NCBI RefSeq assembly: GCF_021343995.1
Contig: NZ_JAJTTE010000003.1
Location: forward strand, 163,376-227,375
Direction of reading: 5' to 3'
Length of the DNA stretch: 64,000 bases
Origin: Pseudonocardia terrae
GTDB taxonomy: Bacteria > Actinomycetota > Actinomycetes > Mycobacteriales > Pseudonocardiaceae
In this document: positions 56,649-64,000 of the stretch, one piece after another
How positions within the stretch are numbered: position 1 is the stretch's first letter
Layout: each line of letters begins with the position of its first letter
The notes under the pieces: generated by a model
What the model was told of the DNA's origin: nothing
Databases searched by the model: none
What the model saw: the letters and a program-made list of their open reading frames with translations, nothing else
Position numbers and translations under genes: made by a program

Positions 56649-57968
56649 TCAGATCGCGTACGGCCAGTCGGCCAGGGCGTAGGCCCCGAACCAGGCCGAG
56701 ACCAGCACCGCGGCCACCAGGACGGACACCCGTGTGCCCGGCCGGCGCCGGGCGAGGCCCACGGCCATCGGCAGCAGCAGGGTGAACGCCGGCACCAGCA
56801 GCCGCGCCTTGGAGCCCATGAGCCCGTTGCTGCCCACGTCCATGAGAAGCACCACCGCCGAGTAGACGACGAGCGGCCACGGCATCCACCTGCGCACAGC
56901 CTGAGCCACGGAGACCACCAGGAGCGCGACCGCCCCGAGCAGGATGCCGACGGTTGCGACCTCCATGACCGAACGGCCGTCGGCCAGCGCCGCGACCGCG
57001 AACGACGCGGTGGCCCGGCCGCCGTCGAACCGCGAGTCCCAGCCGCGCTGCTGCAGCGCGAACCAGCCCGTCGGCGAGCCCGTGCGGGTCGCGACGTAGC
57101 CGAGGTAGGCCAGCAGCCCGGCGGCCGCGAGCGGGCCACCCAGCCAGGGCCGCCATCCGTCCCGCCGCGCGACGACGGCCACGAGCGCGGCCAGCCCGAC
57201 GGCCGCGACCAGCGCGGCCGCGGTCGGTCGGACCAGCCCGGCGGCGGCCGCGGCGAGCCCCGCGCCGACCCACTGCCCGCGCAGCAGGAACACCAGCGCC
57301 CAGGCGGCCGCCGCGCAGAACAGCGCCTCCGAGTAGGCCATCGAGAACACGACCGCCATCGGCGTGCTCGCGAACAGCACCACCAGCACCAGACCCACCC
57401 GGCGGGAGCCGCCGGGGACGAGCTCGCCGAGCCTGGCGACGCCGTGGGCGGCCACGATCCCGGCCAGGACCGTCGCCACGAGCGCCGCCGGCAGCAACGG
57501 CAGACCCGTCACGAACCGGACGCCGGCGACCGTGGCCGGGTAGCCGGGGAAGAACGCCAGCGGGGTCTCGCCGCTGCGGTGGCCGTAGGCGTCGCTGAGC
57601 CCGATCGGGACATCGTCGTAGCCGCCCTGGGCCAGGCCGAGGAACCACTGCCCGTCCCAGGAGCCGAGCTCGTCGCCGAGCCGGGTGCCCTGCCGGGTCG
57701 CGACCATGGCGAGCACCACGATCCCCACCGCGCGGACGCCGAGGAACAGCGCCGCCGGCAGCAGGGCGTGCCCGACGGCGGCCCACGGGACCGCGCGGGC
57801 GCGGCCCCGGACGGCGGCGAGCGGCTCGGTCGGGCCCTCGGCGGGCAGCGCGTGCCGCGCTCCGTGCCCCGGCCTGATCGGCGACCCGGCCGGCAGCTCG
57901 CGGGGCAGGGACCCGGGAACCGGATCCCGGACCGCCTCCGCGCCCCCGTCGCCGCCCGCCGCGCTCAT
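56649..57968 (-). CDS. Polytopic glycosyltransferase, PIG-V/GT-C-like
   Basis: 439 residues, about ten to twelve membrane helices. The GT-C type motif in the first external loop, [20 protein letters not shown], with acidic residues, then [15 protein letters not shown] and [20 protein letters not shown] plus VRPTAAAL, resembles the PIG-V mannosyltransferase family of actinobacteria that uses polyprenyl-phosphate sugars. ATG 57968 is chosen by the MSAAGGDGG start; a Pro-rich 60-residue cytoplasmic N-terminus follows. Substrate unknown. Confidence 0.8.
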   Translation of the reverse strand: MSAAGGDGGAEAVRDPVPGSLPRELPAGSPIRPGHGARHALPAEGPTEPLAAVRGRARAVPWAAVGHALLPAALFLGVRAVGIVVLAMVATRQGTRLGDELGSWDGQWFLGLAQGGYDDVPIGLSDAYGHRSGETPLAFFPGYPATVAGVRFVTGLPLLPAALVATVLAGIVAAHGVARLGELVPGGSRRVGLVLVVLFASTPMAVVFSMAYSEALFCAAAAWALVFLLRGQWVGAGLAAAAAGLVRPTAAALVAAVGLAALVAVVARRDGWRPWLGGPLAAAGLLAYLGYVATRTGSPTGWFALQQRGWDSRFDGGRATASFAVAALADGRSVMEVATVGILLGAVALLVVSVAQAVRRWMPWPLVVYSAVVLLMDVGSNGLMGSKARLLVPAFTLLLPMAVGLARRRPGTRVSVLVAAVLVSAWFGAYALADWPYAI

Positions 57969-58268
57969 CGGTCCATGATCTCCTGCCGGGGCGCACACGA
58001 GGCGCGGCCCCGCCCAGCCGCACCCGACGGGGTGGTTCCGGGTGGTTTCCCCGGGGCGGCGCCGGACGCCGACCCGCTGGTCAGCGCGCGGTGCCCCGGG
58101 GCCTCGGCACCCAAACGTGGCGTGGGCCTCTGTGGCATCGGTCAAACACATCAGCCCTGCACGTCGCAGCCGGTATCCTCGGCTTCCGACCAGCGCCCGG
58201 AGTGCGGTGCGCACCCGCCCCGAGGCGGAGGACCAGGGCGCCGGACCGGCGCCGGACAGGAGGTCGGA
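57969..58268. other. Divergent intergenic region upstream of lysC
   Basis: 300 bases between the glycosyltransferase and lysC starts. It should carry both promoters. GGTATCCT (58172-58179) is a plausible -10 for lysC but no good -35 lies at 16-18 bases. I looked for a lysine riboswitch and saw no convincing fold or conserved core. Confidence 0.4.
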
Positions 58269-59537
<1,269 letters not shown>

Positions 59538-59540
59538 GAC

Positions 59541-60596
59541 ATGTCCGGACCCGTGCTCGCCATCGTCGGCGCCACCGGCGCCGTCGGCACCACCATGATC
59601 GAGATCATCGACGCCCGCACGACCGTGCCGTGGGGCGAGATCCGGCTCGTCGCCTCCGCCCGCTCGGCCGGAAAGGTGCTGAAGGTCCGCGGTGAGGACG
59701 TCACCGTGCAGGCGCTCGCGCCCGAGGTGTTCGACGGCGTCGACATCGCCCTGTTCGACGTGCCGGACGAGATCTCCGCCGAGTGGGCCCCGATCGCCGC
59801 CTCCCGCGGCGCCGTGGCCGTCGACAACTCGGGCGCCTTCCGGATGGACCCCGAGGTGCCGCTGGTGGTGCCCGAGGTCAACGCCGAGGCCGCTGCGAAC
59901 CGGCCCAAGGGGATCATCGCGAACCCCAACTGCACCACGCTCTCGATGATGGCCGCGATGGGCGCGCTGCACCGCGAGTTCGGGCTCGAGGCGCTGGTCG
60001 TGGCCTCGTACCAGGCCGCGTCGGGGGCCGGCCAGCCCGGCATCGACCGATTGGCGGCCGAGCTGTCCGCGGTGGCGGGCAAGGACGTCGGCAAGAAGGC
60101 CGGGGACGTGGCGGAGGCCGTGTCCGGCCTCGGTGGCGACTCGCCGTTCCCGGCCCCGCTCGCGCTGAACGTGGTGCCGTGGGCCGGCTCGCTCAAGGAC
60201 GACGGCTGGTCCTCCGAGGAGCTCAAGGTCCGCAACGAGTCCCGCAAGATCCTGGGCATCCCGGACCTGCGCGTGTCGGCGACCTGCGTGCGCGTCCCGG
60301 TGGTCACCACGCACGCGCTGGCGGTGCACGCCACCTTCGCGCGCGAGGTCACGGTCGAGGCGGCGCACAAGGTGCTGTCCGCCCAGCCCACGATCGTGCT
60401 CGACGACGACCCGGCCGCCGGCGTGTGGCCGACGCCCGCCGCCGTCGTCGGGCAGGACCCGACGCACGTCGGCCGGGTCCGCCAGGCGCTGGACTTCCCC
60501 CGCACCCTCGAGCTGTTCGTGTGCGGCGACAACCTGCGCAAGGGCGCCGCGCTGAACACCTACGAGATCGCCGAGACCATCGCCGACCAGGTCTGA
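59541..60596 (+). CDS. asd: Aspartate-semialdehyde dehydrogenase
   Basis: 351 residues. Reduces aspartyl phosphate. NADP loop [15 protein letters not shown] at the start, the catalytic Cys in [12 protein letters not shown] near 130, and substrate-binding [13 protein letters not shown] near 250. Operon with lysC, three bases apart, as in most actinobacteria. A strong hairpin terminator follows. Confidence 0.97.
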   Translation: MSGPVLAIVGATGAVGTTMIEIIDARTTVPWGEIRLVASARSAGKVLKVRGEDVTVQALAPEVFDGVDIALFDVPDEISAEWAPIAASRGAVAVDNSGAFRMDPEVPLVVPEVNAEAAANRPKGIIANPNCTTLSMMAAMGALHREFGLEALVVASYQAASGAGQPGIDRLAAELSAVAGKDVGKKAGDVAEAVSGLGGDSPFPAPLALNVVPWAGSLKDDGWSSEELKVRNESRKILGIPDLRVSATCVRVPVVTTHALAVHATFAREVTVEAAHKVLSAQPTIVLDDDPAAGVWPTPAAVVGQDPTHVGRVRQALDFPRTLELFVCGDNLRKGAALNTYEIAETIADQV

Positions 60597-60608
60597 TCCA
60601 GCCCGCCG

Positions 60609-60639
60609 ACGGCACCCCCGCCACGCGCGGGGGTGCCGT
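60609..60639 (+). terminator. Terminator after asd
   Basis: Perfect 13-base-pair stem ACGGCACCCCCGC / GCGGGGGTGCCGT with a five-base loop, then TCGT; starts 13 bases after the asd stop. Confidence 0.88.
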
Positions 60640-60721
60640 TCGTGCGTCCGGGGACGCGCAGGGGCGTGAGATGCAGCGCCCCGCCTCGCCCGGGCCCGGT
60701 CCGTCCCGGACGATGGGGGGC

Positions 60722-61216
60722 GTGAGCGACGACGTACTCCTGACCCGTCACGCCGAGCGCGGTGCGGCCGCCTCCGCCGAGGCCGCCAAGGGGCTGCCCG
60801 CCCCGCCCTCGCTGCACACGCTGATCGTGACCTGCATGGACGCGCGGATCGACCCGGTCGCGCTGTTCGGCATCGAGCCCGGCGAGGCGCACGTGCTGCG
60901 CAACGCGGGCGGGATCGTGACCGACGACGTGGTGCGGTCGGTGACGATCAGCCAGCGCGAGCTGGGCACCCGGACCGTCTACGTGGTGCAGCACAAGGGC
61001 TGCGGGATGGGCACGTTCACCGACCCGGAGTTCGTCGCGAAGCTGCAGGAGGAGTGCGGCGCCACCCCCGACTGGGCGCCCGGCGCGTTCTCCGACGCCT
61101 TCGAGAGCGTCCGCCAGGGCGTCGCGCGCCTGGTGGACAGCCCCTTCACCCTCCCGGAGATGCGGGTCAAGGGCTTCGTCCTGGACCTGGAGACCTTCGC
61201 GCTCGAGCCGGCCTGA
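60722..61216 (+). CDS. Beta-class carbonic anhydrase
   Basis: 164 residues from GTG 60722. CO2 hydration to bicarbonate. Zinc and catalytic residues lie in VTCMDARIDP (Cys, Asp, Arg) and VVQHKGCGMG (His, Cys); the NAGG loop (RNAGGIVTDDVV) is typical. An ATG at 60713 would add three residues and is possible. Single gene between two hairpin terminators; role may be anaplerotic, beside the aspartate-pathway genes by chance. Confidence 0.9.
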   Translation: MSDDVLLTRHAERGAAASAEAAKGLPAPPSLHTLIVTCMDARIDPVALFGIEPGEAHVLRNAGGIVTDDVVRSVTISQRELGTRTVYVVQHKGCGMGTFTDPEFVAKLQEECGATPDWAPGAFSDAFESVRQGVARLVDSPFTLPEMRVKGFVLDLETFALEPA

Positions 61217-61222
61217 TCCGGC

Positions 61223-61255
61223 GGGTCGTGCGCGACACGCCGCCGCGCACGACCC
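61223..61255 (+). terminator. Terminator after carbonic anhydrase
   Basis: Twelve-base-pair perfect stem GGGTCGTGCGCG / CGCGCACGACCC with a nine-base loop, followed by CTTCG; six bases after the stop. Confidence 0.82.
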
Positions 61256-61366
61256 CTTCGGCGTCCACCCGGCCACCCGGAGGGTGGTGAGGATCGCCCG
61301 GTGGGGCTGCCGGGCAGAGGGACCGTGACCTGATTACAGCGGCGGTCGCCTCGGGCAGGCGCAGCG

Positions 61367-61548
61367 GCCAAACTCCCCGCCCAGCTCGAACTCGTAGCTC
61401 GCCTGTATCGAGATCGGCGCGCCGGCGCGGGTCTACTCGCTCAGCCTCGCGGCTTCGACACCCACGCCAACGAATACAGCACCCAGCAACGACTGCTCAC
61501 CGAGTTCGACAGCGCAGTCTCGGCATTCCTCACCCGCAGCTCAACCAT
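61367..61548 (+). pseudogene. DUF1501 protein remnant, three frame segments
   Basis: Read in three successive frames the DNA gives AKLPAQLELVARL, IEIGAPARVYSLSL and GGFDTHANEYSTQQRLLTEF followed by DSAVSAFL. This is the continuous DUF1501 (sulfatase-like, exported) pattern ARVYSLSLGGFDTHAN. One extra T near 61406 and one lost base near 61449 break the frame. No upstream or downstream part of the gene is present, so it is a fragment left by a rearrangement just after the carbonic anhydrase gene. Confidence 0.7.
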
Positions 61549-61598
61549 CTTGGCTGCGGTGGGGATCGGGGAACCGCGGATTCTGCCCGGCTGGCATC

Positions 61599-63983
61599 GT
61601 GGATGTTGTGGTGGTGGGCTCCGGAGATCTCGAGCGCGAGCTGCTCCGGCTGCGGGCCGAGAACGCACGGCTTCTGCGGCTGCTGGGCATGACGGGGCAG
61701 CAAGCGCGTGTGCCCGCCGCGGCGCAGTCGGGGTTGTTCCTCGAGCCTCCCGGGGTGGTGACGGCCGCGTCAACACCCTCGGAGAAGGTGCGGTTCTTCC
61801 GGACGCTGTTCGCGGCTCGTGAAGACGTGTATGCGGTCCGGTGGGAGAACAGCCGTTCCGGCAAGTCGGGCTGGATGCCCGCGATCGCGGGGGGCTGGAG
61901 CAAGGGGGCGAGTCGCCCCTACCTGCGGCTGTCGGACGAGGTGGTGGCCGAGCACCTGTCCGGCCGTCAGCACATCGGCCTGTATCCCTTGCTGCCCGGC
62001 GATATGTGCCGCTGGCTGGCGGCGGACTTCGACGGACCGGCGGCGATGCTCGACGCTCTGGCCTACCTCAAGGCGGCGCGGGCAGTCGGCGTGCCGGCGG
62101 TACTGGAGGTGTCACGGTCCGGCGTCGGCGCCCACGCTTCGATCTTCTTCTCCGGGCCGGTCTCCGAGGCGGCGGCCAGGACACTCGGGATGGGATTGCT
62201 GCGCGAAGCCATCGCCGTCCGTGGCCGAATGGACCTGCGCACCTACGACAGACTCTTCCCGTCCCAGGACGTCCTCCCTGCCTCGGGAGGCATCGGCAAC
62301 CTCATCGCGGCCCCGCTGCAAGGACGCTCGCGCAAGGACGGGGCCACGGTGTTCCTCGACCTGGGCACGCTCGAACCGCACGAGGATCAGTGGGCCTATC
62401 TGTCGAGCGTGCATCGTCTGTCTCCGGCTGAAGTCGCGAAGCTCGCCCAGCGGGTGTGCGCTGTGAAGGTCGGTGGTGCGGTCGAACGACTCGCAGCGGC
62501 GACCTCGACGAAGACGCGCCCGGAACCGTCGCCGATCGTGACGGTCGCCCTGGGAGCCGGATGCGCGGTCACGAGCGCGGATCTGACGCCCGCGACCCTG
62601 GCGACGATCAAGCACGCGGCCTCGATGAGTAACCCGCTCTTCGCCGAGCGCCAGCGCCGGCGGCTCTCGACGTGGAATGTGCCGCGGTTCCTGTTCAGCT
62701 ATGAGGAGCCTCTGGACGGCACCCTCGTCGTGCCGCGCGGGCTGGCGGATCGGGTAGTCAGCGTCGTGGAGGAGTCGGGCCGCCGGGTCGAATCACCGAC
62801 GACCGGGTGGCCGGGGCCGTCCGGGCTTTCGTCTTGGCGGCAACGCCGCGGGGCGATCAAGAGGCTGCGGTCAGCGCCCTTGCCCACCATGAGCTCGGCG
62901 TGTTGGTGGCCGAGCCCGGAGCGGGCAAGACGGTCGTGGGATGTGCGTTGATCGCCCATCACGGCGTCCCCACGCTCATCCTCGTGGACCGCACTGGCTG
63001 ACCAGTGGCGGGCTCACGTGCGGGAGCTTCTCGGCGTTCGTACTGGCCAGTTGCGCGGCGGCCGGTCCTCGTTGCAAGGCACCGTGGATGTCATGACGTT
63101 GCAAACACTGGCGCGGCGAGAGGACGTAGGCGCGTTGACGGCCGGATACGGGCTGGTCGTCGTCGACGAGTGTCATCACCTTCCGGCTGCGGCGTTCGAG
63201 AACGCTGCCCGGCAGATCCGTGCCAAGCGGTGGCTCGGGCTGACCGCGACGCCGTATCGCCGGGACCGGCTCGACGAGCTCATCACCCATCAGCTCGGCC
63301 CCGTCCGGCACACGATCACCCCAGCACGGGCCGGCACCCTCGAGGCCTCCGATATCCCGGATCGCGTTCTGCTCGTGCATTCGACGTCCTACGACTACCG
63401 GGGAGACGCGGACCCGACGGCGCCAGGTGCGATGGCCGCGATCTACCGAGATCTCGTCGCGGACGAGGCACGCACCACCCAGGTCGTGACGGATGTGCTG
63501 GCGGCGCTGGAGCGCGGCCGGCACTGCCTGGTCCTGACCCAATGGAAATCGCACGTCGACGCCTTCGTGGAGCTCCTGCGCAAGGACGGGCGGGAGCCGG
63601 TGGTGCTACGCGGGGGCATGGGCGCCCGGGACCGGGCCGCGGCGATGGCGCGGCTCGAACCCGGTGAGACACCCCTGCTCGTCGTCGCGACCGGCTCCTA
63701 CATCGGGGAAGGCTTCGACTGTCCCGCGCTGGACGCCCTGTTCCTCGCCGCGCCGATCGCGTTCAAGGGCCGTCTGGTGCAGTTCGTCGGACGAATCCTG
63801 CGACCACATCCGGGCAAAACGACCGCCGAGGTCCACGGCTACCACGACGAACTCACTCCGGTGCTCGCGTCCTCCCTCGGCAAGCCAGCACCCGGCTACA
63901 CCTCGCTCGGTTTCAAAGCTCCCAGGAACTCCATCCTGACCCAACCCGGGGTTCCACAGATCAGCCAGTCGACTAGTCCGTGA
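61599..63983 (+). pseudogene. TOTE-type conflict protein: archaeo-eukaryotic primase plus SF2 helicase, broken by two frameshifts
   Basis: Three consecutive frames make one protein of about 795 residues. Segment 1 (61599 to about 62790): coiled coil LERELLRLRAENARLLRLLG, then the primase-like domain with WENSRSGKSGWMPAIAGGW, the acidic motif RWLAADFDGPAAMLDALAYL and SRSGVGAHASIFFSG, where homologues usually show HVWIFF. Segment 2 (to about 62995): Walker A AEPGAGKTVVGCALIAHH. Segment 3 (to 63983): DECH motif VVVDECHHLPAAAFE, LTATPYRRDRLDELI, and motif VI QFVGRILRPHPGK. Losses of one base near 62791 and of two or five bases near 62994 (stop TGA at 62999) disconnect primase from helicase. Confidence 0.82.
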
Positions 63984-64000
63984 AAATGGGTTGTGAGCTG

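Noticed and set aside
57969..58268. Lysine riboswitch before lysC
   Set aside because: No recognisable conserved core or five-helix layout, and this class is uncommon in actinobacteria.

Overview
The window is very G+C-rich, densely coded DNA from a high-GC actinomycete. Many GTG starts, F420-type luciferase-like oxidoreductases, an NDMA-dependent alcohol dehydrogenase, an Scr1/DUF5753 regulator with a DUF397 partner and an LCP cell-wall enzyme all fit Pseudonocardiaceae, and Pseudonocardia or a close relative is my best guess. The guess rests on gene content and style; no database was searched.

Left part (1-28 kb) is metabolic and accessory. A leftward operon encodes a CaiB/BaiF CoA-transferase, a citryl-CoA-lyase-like protein and an intradiol ring-cleavage dioxygenase cut by the window edge, behind a PcaR/PobR-type IclR regulator and divergent from an amidohydrolase. 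Then come a macrolide-type glycosyltransferase, nadE, a GntR regulator, an SDR/TetR divergent pair with two palindromic operators, three LLM flavin oxidoreductases, a PNPOx-family protein, an acyl-CoA synthetase, an NDMA-dependent alcohol dehydrogenase, a broken SulP transporter facing a YeiH-type exporter, an MFS transporter, a nucleoside phosphorylase, a VOC protein and an LCP protein. A Ku gene lies divergent from a ligase-only LigD-type gene, a minimal end-joining pair.

Middle and right part (28-61 kb) resembles the conserved actinobacterial backbone that in Mycobacterium tuberculosis runs from asd/ask/leuA through recR, ebfC, amidase and dnaX to tadA and tyrA. Here it holds tyrA, the tRNA-deaminase-associated protein, tadA, tRNA-Ser(CGA), tRNA-Ser(GGA), the SRP RNA, dnaX, an N-acetylmuramoyl-L-alanine amidase, ebfC, recR, leuA with a leucine leader peptide, lysC and asd. 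Inserted into it are an IS element with a frameshifted transposase, an S9 peptidase, two small membrane proteins with a regulator pair, and a complete oligopeptide ABC transporter operon (47.5-53.4 kb).

The right end (61.3-64 kb) is decayed accessory DNA: a DUF1501 fragment with two frame breaks, then a large TOTE-type primase-helicase conflict gene broken by two frameshifts.

Four intergenic repeat families stand out: TTATGG..CCATAA palindromes (15.2 and 49.2 kb), GAGCGGAGC..GCGGAGCG tandem units (24.8 and 33.2 kb), CTCGTGAGTGG repeats (26.2 kb) and a 22-bp minisatellite (40.5 kb). I saw no CRISPR array, prophage or replication origin.
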